Part shown: one piece after another, positions 43,261-54,698 of the stretch | How the letters are laid out: each line of letters starts with the position of its first letter | How positions within the stretch are numbered: the stretch's first letter is position 1 | Assembly: GCA_034769895.1 (NCBI GenBank) | Contig: CM068367.1 | Span: forward strand, 703,918,885-703,982,884 | DNA: 64,000 nt | Direction: 5' to 3' | Source of the DNA: Magicicada septendecula | Taxonomy: Eukaryota > Arthropoda > Insecta > Hemiptera > Cicadidae | The notes under the pieces: model-generated | What the model was told of the DNA's origin: nothing | Database searches by the model: none | The model's input: the letters and a program-made list of their open reading frames with translations, nothing else | Translations under genes and position numbers: made by a program

Positions 43261-44175
43261 TACACATGCATTCATGCAATATAGTAATAGATATAAAATA
43301 TGGTATTGTAATCATACTAATTTAATAACCTATTTGTATGATGTGTCTCTATACTTTACTTGTTTTCCAGATCTCTCAATTTTTTTTATTTCTTCCACAT
43401 TATGAATTTCTTCAAGAAAATATCAAATTAAAACAGTTTCTTATGTGATGAAAACCACATGTATTATTAAAGCTGTACAGATATTTAAGTGTTTAACTGT
43501 TGAGTAAATAATACTTCAAACATTTATATATTCTTGACTGTGTACAGTATTTTGTCTGTTCATCCATCTTGACTTTTTGATTAGAATAAAATTATTATAT
43601 TAGCTTTGAATTTTTTGTATTAAGTAGAAAGTAATGATGACTAGGGCTACGATTTTTATATGCAGAAAGTGTCAATAACATTTATGGACTTACACAATAT
43701 AAATTCAAAAATATGTGCTACAAACTTGAATATGTGACAAAATAAAATAATAGAATTGTCAAACTAAGTTGTTACTTAAAACTATTATTACTTAAAATTA
43801 TTATTCTTATTTTTATTGAAATTAGTAACTCAGCACTGAAAAACAAAGACTTTTCTAAAAAAATAACAAGTTGTGATTGGCAGTTGGGAATTGTGCAGAT
43901 CTTTACTGCAAAAATATTCATTGAGCTTCTCTGCTAAGCTTGACAACATTTTTGGCATGATGGATGTGATGCTTAACATGAATTTCTTGACAGCTGTGAT
44001 TACAAACTGGGAAACTTAGAACGTGAATTACTTCCACATGGAATATCCATTGATGAATCCCTACTGCAAAGAATAACTAGATGATGAATTATCTCTAGGT
44101 TACAGTCATGTAGGTAATTTCAATTAAAATATATAAGAAACTTATCAGACTGGTTGTTACTTAGGCAAGACATAG

Positions 44176-44574
44176 ATGTTAACAAAAAAAGAACAGGAAA
44201 TACTAAGAAGGTTTGAAAGGAAGATTATAAGCCATGTTTATGGCCAAGTTACAGAAAATGATAAATGGAGAATAAGAAATAACCAGGAGATAGATGAGCT
44301 ATTGAAGCATGAAGACATTGTAAGTTTCCTAATGACTCAAAGAATATAATGGATAGGTCACCTAGAGTGGATGGATGATCAGCACATGTCAGATGAAATC
44401 CTGAAGGTGCAAGTCTATAAAAGCAGAAAGAGGGGCTGACCTAGGACAAAATGGTTGGATGTTGTACTGGAAGACCTAAGGAGAATGGCTGTGAGAGGTT
44501 ATACAGAGATGGCAATGGGTAGGAGACATTACAGAAGATTGGTGTTGGAAGCCAGGGCTCATGTTGGGCTGTAG
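44176..44574 (+). pseudogene. LINE retrotransposon 3' coding tail, decayed
   Basis: Translation in one frame gives the C-terminal end common to many invertebrate endonuclease/RT LINEs: R-K-I-I-S-H-V-Y-G, W-R-I-R-N-N-Q-E-I, a W-I-G-H-L-E-W-M-D segment, P-R-T-K-W-L-D-V-V and R-R-H-Y-R-R-L-V-L-E-A. Two in-frame stops (TAA near 44347, TGA near 44437) interrupt it. It ends at TAG 44572-44574 and is followed by a short A-rich tail. The RT and endonuclease are absent, as expected for 5' truncation. Confidence 0.7.
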
Positions 44575-44819
44575 TGCTGAAGAAGAAAAAGATAATATCC
44601 AAGCAATGTTTTCAGAAGTTTCATATAGAATGGAGAAGAAAGAAATATGTAATTTTTGTCCATCTACAATAAAATATATAGATTTATCTCCAGGTAGGAG
44701 TAAAAAATAAACACAACTGTGATTAAAAAAAACTTTGAAAATATTTGTGTCTTATTATGAAGGCTATTTGATTTCAAACTCCAGTAAAGTAGAAATAAAA
44801 AACAAGATTGATTATATAA

Positions 44820-44966
44820 CAATTATTATATAGAAAATAGTAATACACCTCTCAGCTACTTTTCTATATAATTGCCATTTCGATTATGGCATGTCTCATA
44901 CCATGGCACAGGTTCTGCTGTGTGAAGTTGAGCATTATTGTGAAGAAGTAGTAGTACTACTCATTA
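44820..44966 (-). pseudogene. Old mariner-like transposase, 3' half, cut by D
   Basis: On the minus strand the translation shows L-L-H-N-N-A-Q-L-H-T-A, the mariner H-D-N-A-x-P-H-T-A box containing the second catalytic Asp (here Asn), directly next to D's left LTR. The N-terminal half is at 61000-61445. Stops follow within 30 codons. Confidence 0.55.
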
Positions 44967-45173
44967 CGTTGTGAGTAGTACCATAAGATTCATAAGTTAT
45001 AAGAGTGGGGATACGCCACCATGACAGATGTATAACGAGGCATGTGAGTCAATCACAGGGCGATCTCCATAAGAGCAACACGCTCACTATGTACTCCTTA
45101 TTATAGCTGTTTAATAAATCTTTTTATTATATTTAATAACCATCTAACTGTACATTTATTCACACATATAACA
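44967..45173 (+). repeat. D left LTR
   Basis: Matches 60793-60999 from GTTGTGAGTAGTACC to CATATAACA, with a handful of substitutions. The first base is C here and T in the right copy. A polyadenylation-like aataaat lies near 45112. TGGCGCTGCGG follows as the probable primer-binding site. Confidence 0.88.
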
Positions 45174-45271
45174 TGGCGCTGCGGCTTTGAAGAACTAAAG
45201 TGCATAAAATATATAGTGGAGTTATTCAGTTTCAATACAGAGTGTGTAAGTTGCGTAGTGTAATTGTGAAA

Positions 45272-46784
45272 ATGACTACTACTGCTGCAGGTACAGGAAC
45301 GACAACGACGTTTACAACCACGTCTACGTCATTAACGGGCTTGAAACCACCGAGTAGTTTACAAAAGTTAACTACTGAAGGATGGACAAAGTGGAAACAG
45401 CTTTTCGAAATATATCGTATTGCATCAGGTACTAATAAAATGGCCGATGATGTACAAGTGGCTGTATTTTTGCATTGCATAGGTGAAGAATGTGTAGACG
45501 TGTATAATACATTGGGATTAACCGACGATGAAAAAAACAGTTACAATACAGTACTGCAGAAATTTGAAGAGCACTTTGTGCCTATCAAAAATGAGAGTGT
45601 TAGTTCGCACATGTTTTTCACGAGAAATCTGGAGCCTGGTGAATCGTTTGATGCATATTTGACTGAATTGAAGAAATTAAATGCGGATTGTAATTTTAGT
45701 ACTTTGAGAGATCGTTTGATAAGAGATCGCATTGTTGCTGGCATTTTAGACAAACGAGTCAAAGATAGGTTATTACGTGAAACTGAGTTAACTTTCGAAA
45801 AAACTGTTAAAATTTGTAAAAGTGCTGAATTATCAGAACAGCATGTTAAAAAATTCGAGCCAATAAAGGAAGTTGCTAGCATAAAAAAGCAGCTGAGTAG
45901 CGGCAATTCCAAGACTCATGACGGTGGCACAGGCAACAACATGAGCAGAGTTCAACAGACACAGATGACATCATCATCATCTACGACACGAGAGCCGGGT
46001 GCTTCAAGACAACAGGTGACCACATGCCAATGGTGCGGATACAATCATCGTTTCAAGAATTGTCCAGCGTTTATGAAGGACTGTATAAACTGTGGTAAGA
46101 CAGGACATTTTGCAAAAATGTGTAAAAATAAGCGTTCAATAAAAGTTGTAAATGTGGCGTCTGAGGCTGAATGTGAGTATTTTGATGAATTTTTTTGTGA
46201 CTGGATTAGTGTGGATGCTATCAGTGTACGAGACAAATGGATACAAAATGTAAATATTTTAGATTCTAAGAAAACAGTTGCTTTTAAAATTGACACTGGA
46301 GCTCAATGTAATATAATACCTATTGACTTATGTAGAAAATTGAATATAACTGAATGCCTGAAATATAATGTAATTTTGAAAAATTATAGTCAAGAAAAAA
46401 TGAAAACTATTGGTAAAGTAAGCTTAAATTGCAAAATAAGCAATATTGAACAACGAGTAGAGTTTGAAATTTTTGATGGTAAAAGTGTACCTATTTTAGG
46501 TTTAAAGAGTTCCATTGATTTTAATTTGATACAAAGAGTCCAGCCTGAAGACGAAGATATATATGTTGAAATTTTAAATGCTTTTTCAGTAAACAAAGCT
46601 AATGATATTATAAAGAAATACGAAGATGTTTTTAATGGTTATGGTAAAATAAAAGATTTTCAATATAAAATAGAATTAAAAGAAGGAAGTGTAGGTAAAG
46701 TAGAACCATGTAGACATGTTCCTTTTAAATTGATTAATAAATTGAAATATGAAATAAATAGAATGGAAGCTGTTGGTATTATAT
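45272..46784 (+). pseudogene. D gag, protease and start of RT
   Basis: An open frame of about 505 codons from the ATG at 45272 (an earlier ATG at 45200 adds 24 residues; the later one starts a Thr-rich leader). Gag capsid-like part at residues 30-200 (W-T-K-W-K-Q-L-F-E-I-Y, then F-T-R-N-L-E-P-G-E-S-F-D-A-Y). Two zinc knuckles: C-x2-C-x3-H-x4-C, then CINCGKTGHFAKMC. Protease FKIDTGAQCNIIP. RT lead-in with C-R-H-V-P-F and I-N-R-M-E-A-V-G-I-I, where E interrupts at codon ATA/TCA. This part has no internal stop, so it was intact when E arrived. No frameshift is needed between gag and pol in D. Confidence 0.85.
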
Positions 46785-46951
46785 TGAGCTGCACATATCA
46801 TTGACATCACAACACATTAACCATACAGAATTCAGAATTTTAACTTTCCTAAAATGTGTAACTAAATTCTATAGCTTACCTGGATGACCGGCTCACTTGT
46901 TCAGAACCAGGAGGAGGCCTCCTAGTGGAAGAAAGGCCTCGTGCTGGGGAA
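46785..46951 (-). repeat. E 3' LTR remnant
   Basis: 46796-46822 matches 52287-52312, and 46823-46951 matches 52524-52650, so about 210 bases between these segments are missing here. Beyond 46951 the sequence belongs to the RT region, showing where the large deletion joined. Confidence 0.8.
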
Positions 46952-47710
46952 TCTCTTATATTGGTACAGGTTCTACGGTACGCAAAAGGCCGTGTACGGC
47001 CGAGAATCCTTGTGTAAGGGAATCTGGTGGTAGGCAGAATTGAGGTCAAAAATTGTGAAATAGCGGGCCTGCGAAAACCAGTCAAAGGCCAAATGCAGAT
47101 CCGGGAGGGACACCGACTCAACCTCTATATTTTGATTTAATTTACGATAGTCAATAACCAGCCAATGCTTCCCTCCCAGTTTAGGCACCAAGAATGCTGG
47201 ACTGGCATAGGCCGACGTGGAAGGTTCAATGACACCCTGGTCTAACAATTCTTGAACCTTCTCACACAAAATGGTCATTTTGGGAGGAGCGAATTTATAC
47301 GGGTGCGAACGGACAACCGAGGAGTCACAAAGGCAGATACGATACTCCAGATTATGTGTGAGTCCGAGATTGGCAGTCAGCACCTCGGGGAACTCCTCAC
47401 ACAATTGACGGAAAGTGGTCTGTTGGGACTGGCTTAAATTATTAATGGACGCCGGGGGTTGAAGTTCTTCAAGTCCCTCCCCCGACTCATCCCAATATCC
47501 AAAAAAGGGAATGCGCACGGCACGGTTAAACTTGACTCATCCCAATATCCAAAAAAGGGAATGCGCACGGCACGGTTAAACTTGAAGAAACAAATGTGAC
47601 CCTGGATATCGAGAACCAGACCACTTTTCACTTGAAGTCCGCACCCAAAATACAATCGACGCTCAGATTAGGAGCGACAAGAAACTCCCACACCCACGAA
47701 AAATAATTTA
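46952..47710 (-). pseudogene. E protease end and RT N-terminal half
   Basis: Reading on the minus strand: the end of the protease (C-I-L-G-A-D-F) next to the Tigger-like insertion, a connector, then RT with S-A-Y-A-S-P-A-F-L-V-P-K, V-I-D-Y-R-K-L-N and F-D-L-N-S-A-Y-H-Q-I, stopping at A-F-C-V-P before the Y-x-D-D box. A 50-bp exact tandem duplication (47484-47583) and a frame change near 47640 break it. The catalytic half of RT is missing through the deletion that meets the LTR at about 46952. Confidence 0.8.
47484..47583. repeat. 50-bp tandem duplication in E RT region
   Basis: Two exact copies (47484-47533, 47534-47583) starting gactcatcccaatatcc. As 50 is not a multiple of three it shifts the frame. 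Confidence 0.95.
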
Positions 47711-50114
47711 CAGTAGACTCTCAACTATCCGACCTAATGTGGCGGTCGGCCGGGTCGGATAGAAAAAAAGTCGGATACACCGGAGCCGTAGGCATACCAG
47801 CCTCTGTAAGGTCAATGACCGCCACCCTATTGCGTTGAATGTACTTGTTGCTATTTGGATACGTACGTCATATCAGTTTGTCCTTATAAATGACGTACAG
47901 TAATAAATTAATTAGAAAGAAATGAAATAAGAATTCGCAACTACAGTATCTTTCACAAAACCTTTATTTGAAGGACGAAACAAAATGTGTAGTTAACAAT
48001 AAGTTGATGAGTTTTACTATGAGTTTTAATTTATACGAAAGCTTTCAACCAAATTAGTTGTTAATATAAATCAAATTATAATAACCTAAAACTACGTACT
48101 GTATAATGAAAGAACAAGTGAAACTTACATTGTCTAAGGTTTGAAAAAGTCTGTAATTGAGACCTGCTTCTTTCCTCGCATTAATTTCCTCGCCGCTATA
48201 TCCTTCCACTTACGTAAACATATGATGTATGCTGGTGTTGCTTCTTCTTGCTGGCCAATGTATTCCACTGCCGTCTCGATCGCCTTCAGGCCTTTGGAGT
48301 GGGTTATACGATCGGAGGGTTCATCACCTTGTTCCTCTTCAATCGGCTGTTCATTTAATACCATCGCTACAATATCTTCGTCTGCAATTTCTTCGATTTC
48401 GTCCTTAGCCAACCATTCTGTGATGTCTTCCAATGAAGCTTCCTCACATCCGGGAACTTTTTCTAACAGCGATACAAGCGCAGTGTTATCAGTTGCATTT
48501 TCCACATCACATTGCTGTTCTACCTCTTCCCACTTATCACTGGCTCTGTGATCCAGCAAAATTTTCCACAATCGCACAAGTGTTAAAGATGGAATTTCAT
48601 CCCATGCCTCGGACACCCATCTGATGACGTCAAGCATGTCTACTGACTGTAGTGCCGTCGCAACTTCTGTATTATCAATTGTCGCGATGATATAGCTAAG
48701 TAGCCTACGTCGATATTTCTTTTTCAAAGCTTGGAGCACTCCCTGATCCATTGGCTGACATATAGATGTAAAATTTGCAGGCAAGAACAAAGCTTTTATG
48801 TCTCCATCTTTTAATTGGTCATTTGCTGGATGTGAAGGAGCGTTATCCAAAACTAGGATTGCTTTCCTTGTTAAATTGTTTTCAGCTAAATGTTTTTCAA
48901 CTTGTGGCACAAATTCCTGTTCAAACCAATTTTTGAAAATTTCTCCATTCATCCACGCCTTTTTTTGATGGGTATAATGCAGGGGCAAAGAACTTAAATC
49001 TTTAAGATTTTTAAAAGCCCTAGGCTTGCGAGATTTTCCAATCAAGGTCAGTCTCAACTTGTGGTTTCCGGTTGCGTTACTACAAGCTAAAACTGTAACG
49101 CGGTCCTTGCTCTTCTTGAACCCTGGTGTGGACTTTTCCTGTTTAGACGCTAGTGTTTTAGATGGCAACATACGGTAATTCAAACCCGTCTCATCACAGT
49201 TGTACACTTGTTCTCCGGAAATACCTTCCTTATCAAGCAGGTCAAAAAAGTGTTTTTTAAAGTCAGGGACAGCGTCCTTATTAGCAGACAATGCTTCACC
49301 ACTAATCGTCATCTGACGAACACCAAAATGTTTCTTCCAGCGATCAAGCCACCCGTCACTGGCAGTAAACTCACCATCATCTCCTTCGGTCTGTTTTTTA
49401 AACTGAATCACTTTTTCTTGGAGCAAGGGGCCTGAAACCGTCAATCCTTTCCCCCTCACATTTTCATACCACAGATATAAAGCCTCTTCAACTTCCACAT
49501 GTTTTCCTTTTTTGCATAGTTTTTCTAACTTTCATGCCACTGCCACTTGCTTGCTTAGAACACCATTTTTCAATCTCTGCGCAATTTCTTCGCCAATCAC
49601 CCACAGTAGTTTTTGCAACTCCTAACTCCAGTGCAGTTTTGTTTACCGACTCACCAGAATCCATTCTTTTTATTGCTTGCAGTTTTTCTTCCAAAGTTAC
49701 TACCACTTTCTTTCGTTTGTCACCCATATTTCACTTAAAAATAAAAGCCACCAACAATACTGTATACACACTTTATAACAAATTAACAATCCACGAACGA
49801 CTGAACCGCACGGACTGACTTCTGGATACAGACTGACTGATGCACCTGTTATACACTCAAGTAGGAACACGAAACTTTCCTGTCACAACATGAATCAATT
49901 GGCGCACTGTATTGGTAACTGGTGATTCACGCGTAAGCGCCTTCACCCGCGTGGCGGGATTGCTCACATGACGTTTGAAGGCGCTAGTAATCGGATCGGA
50001 AATACTGCATATGTACCGTACTCAAAATACTTTTTTTTTTTTTTTTTTTTTTGAGGGCGGGTCGGATAGGCCGGAGGTCGAATAGTCGGGAGTCAGATAG
50101 CCAAGAGTCTACTG
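47711..50114 (-). mobile_element. Tigger-like (pogo/jerky) DNA transposon inside E
   Basis: 2404 bp with TA on both sides (47709-47710, 50115-50116). Terminal inverted repeats start CAGTAGACTCTCAACTATCC on the left and CAGTAGACTCTTGGCTATCT read inward from the right. It separates E's protease from its RT. A T-run of about 19 (50033-50052) is near the right end. It is a different family from the Tigger at 16.6 kb. Confidence 0.93.
48134..49727 (-). pseudogene. Tigger-like transposase, one frameshift
   Basis: Starts at the ATG complement of 49727 (M-G-D-K-R-K-K, basic). HTH psq domain: E-E-K-L-Q-A-I-K-R-M-D-S-G-E-S to T-T-V-G-D-W-R-R. A frame change in an A-rich run at about 49500 separates it from the remaining 454 codons. 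Then the CENPB-type DNA-binding domain (A-S-D-G-W-L-D-R-W-K-K-H), and the DDE core: Y-N-C-D-E-T-G-L, L-V-L-D-N-A-P-S-H-P, and T-S-I-C-Q-P-M-D-Q-G. Catalytic acids are all present. The C-terminus ends in K-Q-V-S-I-T-D-F-F-K-P, the usual family tail. Only one base separates it from an open gene, so it is a recently dead copy. Confidence 0.9.
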
Positions 50115-50116
50115 TA

Positions 50117-51811
50117 TTTTGATTTTGAAGGCCACCAATTTTGAGGTAGGCAAAACCTCCCTTGAGGCCGTCCAACACACCACCGACGAAAGTGCACTCG
50201 CCTTAATTAAAGACACCCTAACCAACTGCTGGTAAACCCAGGAGGAGATTAAACACTGCGCCGATCCCAAGTCCACCAAGGCCTTAATACGGCCCTTTCC
50301 AACCTCCAACTCGAGATAGGGACACACGGAGAGACCAGGACGAATCGGCTTAGGATAGGGCTCCCCGGATGGGTGCCCAGTTTCAACCGCACGTAACGGA
50401 ACATGAGATGCGCTAACGCTACCACGCGTGGGGAGGGATCGGCGTCCCCTCAATCCCCCCCCACGCAGGCCATTTTTTGAAGGGCTGTTCTCACGGGAGA
50501 CCTCAGACCGTTTGAAATGGCAATTCCGGGCCAAGTTCCCCATCTTACCACAAGTATAACAACTATAGTTTTTCCTTTCAGAGTTGTTACCTCGTTGCTC
50601 CCGGGTAGGTGGCCGCTGTTGACCAGATGTGGAACAGGGGACAGGGAATTCGGAAGTGCTGGAGTGAGTCTCATCATTCATCTGGATGGTGCGGGCGAAG
50701 ACACAAGCTCTGCTGAGATCCTCGAAGCTTTGCGGTCTCTCCAGGAACACCAACCGTGACCTCTCCTGGGGATTGAGGCCCTCCAAGATGACACGCACCA
50801 ACTCAGCCTCCGACACGTCCACACGCAGCACACGGGCAGCACTCTTGATTGAATTTATGAACACGTTTAACTATTCCCCGTGCCCCTGAACTCTATAAAA
50901 TAGTCTTTGCCGCATCTGGTCACGCAGCCTCCCGGGCATAAACAGCTCCAGAACATCTCTGTGGAAAGCATCAAAATCCCCGCCCGCGCCGAGATGCCAG
51001 ACCACACGATCCAGTAAAGGTGCCCGACAATAAGGGTAGATCATATTTAAAAGAGAGGCACCAGTCACCCCAGGGAAGTCATAAATCCCGAAAATCCCTT
51101 CAAAAAATTTCACCAGCTGGTCCAGATCCAGACCGTCGACCACGGGAAGCCGATGGAGGAGGTCATAGATGGGGTTCGGCAACGAGTCGTATCTGACGCT
51201 GGCCAGGGTGGTACCAAAACCACGAGGGACTTCCACCTGATCACCCTGAAATCCCTGGGGGCGACTGTCCAACGAAATAAGAGGAGTTCCTCGACCAGAG
51301 CACTACTTGCTTCCCCCAGGAGATCCACCCGCTCAGTGGCCACGGTCTGGCGCGTGAGCATCTCTTTCGGTTTACTAGGACTCTCCGGAGCCTCCCCAGG
51401 TAGGCAAATTTTTGACTGCAGGGCCGTCGCAGCCCACCCCACCTCCTACTCCAGTCCGTGCTGCGACAACAAATTACGGAGACGAGCAGACAAGTGGTGC
51501 ATTCTTTGGGTCACCTGCTGCCAAACTCGGGTAGAACTCCCTATATATTCAGAGTCCTCCATCAGGGTGGAGAACTCCGTCCATTTATCCGAACACAAGG
51601 CTAACTCCGCCCGCAGATCCTCAATCTCGACTCTCTGGAGGGGGACATCCCCCACAAGCAGCTCCCGCAGTTGTCTCCTCAAGGACGCTACATCACTCTG
51701 GGGAACCCCACCCCGCAAGCGTATCTCAAACTGTAGCTCATCCTTATTAAAATACTCGGGCACCAGACCGCGACCCTCGCGCCGCCCACTACTCTGCCCC
51801 GCCTCTGACAT
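50117..51811 (-). pseudogene. E gag and protease start
   Basis: ATG at the complement of 51811. An acidic N-terminal coiled region (to about 51446), a frame change near 51270-51440, then the capsid-like domain (F-F-E-G-I-F-G, H-R-D-V-L-E-L-F-M-P-G) and, after a TAG at the complement of 50871-50873, a run to a zinc knuckle CYTCGKMGNLARNC. The expected His of the CCHC knuckle is Asn here. The protease follows with L-V-D-L-G-S-A-Q-C where D-T/S-G is expected, so that active site is altered. The frame then ends in the Tigger-like element. Confidence 0.8.
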
Positions 51812-52254
51812 AGTTCCTCAATACTAAGACTTTAATTCAACCAAGCTATAACAATCAAGGCACCCCAGGGTTCCCGACCCGACACCGGACCAACAACCAA
51901 GAACAAGACCATATGCTGTAAGACCAACAAAGACAATGACAAGAACACGAACACAAACAAACAAATAGACATTTAACTCCGAACACCCCAAAGATACAAT
52001 CCGGAATCACTAACCCACCTGTGCTCACCCCCAGGTGTCCCGGCCCGGCAACCGCTCCCAAAGACCAAATTTTTACAACAATGCTAAACACATAATTACA
52101 GTAAAAATATCATAATCAACCCTTCCTAGGCTCATTACATTCATTGAGATATGAGAACACACCACAAGACTGACAGCGCATGTCCAATTAAGGTATTGAG
52201 GCCACCGCATCAATTTCAAATTTTTGGTTCAGAGGTGGCCAGGCCTACGTCTAA

Positions 52255-52270
52255 CCACGCTCTGCTACCA
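52255..52270 (-). other. E primer-binding site candidate
   Basis: TGGTAGCAGAGCGTGG on the minus strand, two bases after the LTR end CTCACA. The bases 51812-52254 between it and gag are an untranslated leader without a visible gene. Confidence 0.65.
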
Positions 52271-52272
52271 TT

Positions 52273-54645
52273 TGTGAGCCGCTCATCATTGACATCACAA
52301 CACATTAATCATTAAAACATAAGTTGTGTGTAAACATTAAAACCTGTAAATACATTCCTAAAATATTTTATTATTGTACTAAATTTTATTTTGTTATTTG
52401 CAATGTAACTTAATATTGATGCTGTACTGAACAGTAAAAAAAAGGAGAACTCGAGATGCACATATTAAGGAAACAGCTAAAGTATCACCAAAATGGAAAA
52501 GTTCGATGTCTTTTGGTGATATACAGAATTCAGAATTTTAACTTTCCTAAAATGTGTAACTAAATTCTATAGCTTACCTGGATGACCGGCTCACTTGTTC
52601 AGAACCAGGAGGAGGCCTCCTAGTGGAAGAAAGGCCTCGTGCTGGGGAACCATTAGGCAATTTAATGAATGCGGTGACCTCAATGTCCAAACTCAACAAA
52701 CAACAAATTTATTGGTTCTTTAAATCCTTTTAAAAGCCTTACAACCTTATGTACAATACGTGTACTTCGTAGTACCCAGAATATAGAAGTATTTTATTTA
52801 AAATAACAATCATCATGCAACAAAACCTCGACGGTAAATTTTAAAACATTTACAAAAATATAATTTCGATATTTTGGCAATAACTTATTATTAACCTTAA
52901 CCAATAAAAAGATAAATCTAGAGGTTTTCAAAATTTAATACATCTAATAACAATAAGTTTTTTTTTTTTTTTTTTAATTAATTTACACAAACAACATGCA
53001 CCATCTGAAATCCCAATCAAAAACTAAGAATGATAACAATATAATTATTAAAGACATACTATTAAATATAATTTGGTAGTTATGTTCTTTAGTATGAAAT
53101 TTACAATGTGTGTGCGCAATAGTGATAATAACATTGGGTTAACATGGTACGAGCATTCTTTTTTTTTTTTTTTTCTGTATGTGCTCAATTTTTACTAAAC
53201 TTTGTATAGTTCAATGGTTTTCTGATTTCATAATGTATACCATTGTTAAAGAAAATATCAGATAACCAGGTCTCTCAAAATGTAGAATGTTTTATACATA
53301 CAAATTTGTGTATACGAATGACTAGATCCATAACACTATTTACATTCTCATCACTCAAAAATTAATTAATATAGTCAGTCAACATATTTTAAACTGAGCA
53401 AACATTATTAAGTTCCATTAGATTTATAGATATATACAAAAAATTTAACATTGATTTTAAATTCATAGGGAATCAAAATAAATGCTAAATCCCAAAACGT
53501 GTAGGGATATAACATAGCTTGAACAAATGTGGTGGACAGTTCACTACCTGTCATGACAAGGGGTTGCACTCAATACATATGACTTCATAATTTTCTTTTT
53601 TTTTTTAAACTTACATGCATTTCACAATTTACACACAAGACAGTTACGTAGATAACACTGATAAATACTGAGAGACTTTCTCAGAGAAAATAAAGGAACT
53701 AGGTATGCTTCACTCTAGTAATGCTGGGAAGTGCCTTCACACTGCAAAGTTTAAGTAGATACCAATTCACCAGTTGTAGCTTAACACATTTCGTTTTCAT
53801 GGTTTTTTCTTTTTTTTTAATTTAAAATAGCTTTTGCATATAAGGTATTACTATCACTTACTAACAGCATAAGAAGCTGTCCTCACAATTAAAAGAAATA
53901 TCAGATGCCAGTCCAGTTCAACTGAATTTTGAAAGAAAAAAACTATAGTTCAGAAATGAATTTGCTATCATTAAAATAACCTGGGTTTTCCGGATATTAA
54001 GTAATGTAAAGAAGCATCAAGAATTAAAGCAAAAGTCTCTTTTTTTTTGTTGTGTTAAGATAACTAGCCAGGTCATAACTTGATGAGAGAATCAAGTGGT
54101 ACCAAATGCACACCTAGGAATTAAGTTAATTTTTTTTTGCGAAAGTTCACTTACACAGCAACACCAGAAACATTGTTCCGAGACATACCTGTTGATATTG
54201 GCCGTAGCACATTAGCTACTTATAAGTTCCTTCATTTTCTTACATTCCATCTTGGCCTGACAATCGGGTCATGGTTGAACGGGCCATAGACACCCCAGGG
54301 CACACCTTGGTACTCAACCAGCCATGATAAATAATATACGCCCGGTATTAAAGGAAACAATTAAAACTTTCTTCAGAAGCCGGACAAGAAACGTCTCGCT
54401 GGGTTGAAGGCACAAGCGAGAGAGACAGATCGACACGAGTCTATGCCGAACAACCAACAACGCCCCCACATAGCGAAACAGTGAAAATCAAGTCGCGCCG
54501 CGTCCCTACTAGATAGCGCGCGAGTGTCCATATAGCACGCAACGAGGACCAACACGGCAACATAATATAAATAATTCTTATTGCCGTAATTTGGCTTAAT
54601 CAATATTTGTATATTGCCGTAACAAAATTCCTTAGTTACGGCACA
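52273..54645 (-). repeat. E 5' LTR (2373 bp)
   Basis: TG...CA ends on the minus strand, next to the primer site and to the ATAT duplication. It contains many T-runs on the plus strand (52960, 53159, 53599, 53811, 54040) and no gene. Part (52287-52312 and 52524-52650) recurs in the 3' remnant. A few short open frames within it are not supported. Confidence 0.75.
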
Positions 54646-54649
54646 ATAT

Positions 54650-54698
54650 CAAAAATTAAAAAACCAACTGATTTTGTAAATTCATTAGTAGTTGTTGG
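54650..54698 (+). pseudogene. D RT segment stranded between E and the hAT
   Basis: 49 bases that continue D's RT frame directly after the E site (I-K-K-P-T-D-F-V-N-S-L-V-V-V) and stop at the hAT duplication. It proves that both insertions are in the same gene. Confidence 0.85.

Larger units (their letters stand above)
42667..44175. other. Probable host intron with microsatellites
   Basis: AT-rich and without a gene. It contains a TG run (43148-43176) and a CA run (43245-43260). Confidence 0.45.
46785..54645 (-). mobile_element. E, minus-strand gypsy-type element inside D
   Basis: Flanked by ATAT at 46781-46784 and 54646-54649, and D's RT frame reads across when E is removed. On the minus strand: a 5' LTR of 2373 bases (54645 to 52273, TGTGCC to CTCACA), primer site TGGTAGCAGAGCGTGG (complement of 52255-52270), gag, protease, half an RT, then a deletion that joins RT to the inside of a 3' LTR remnant. 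RNase H, integrase and most of the 3' LTR are gone. A Tigger-like element splits protease from RT. Confidence 0.82.
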
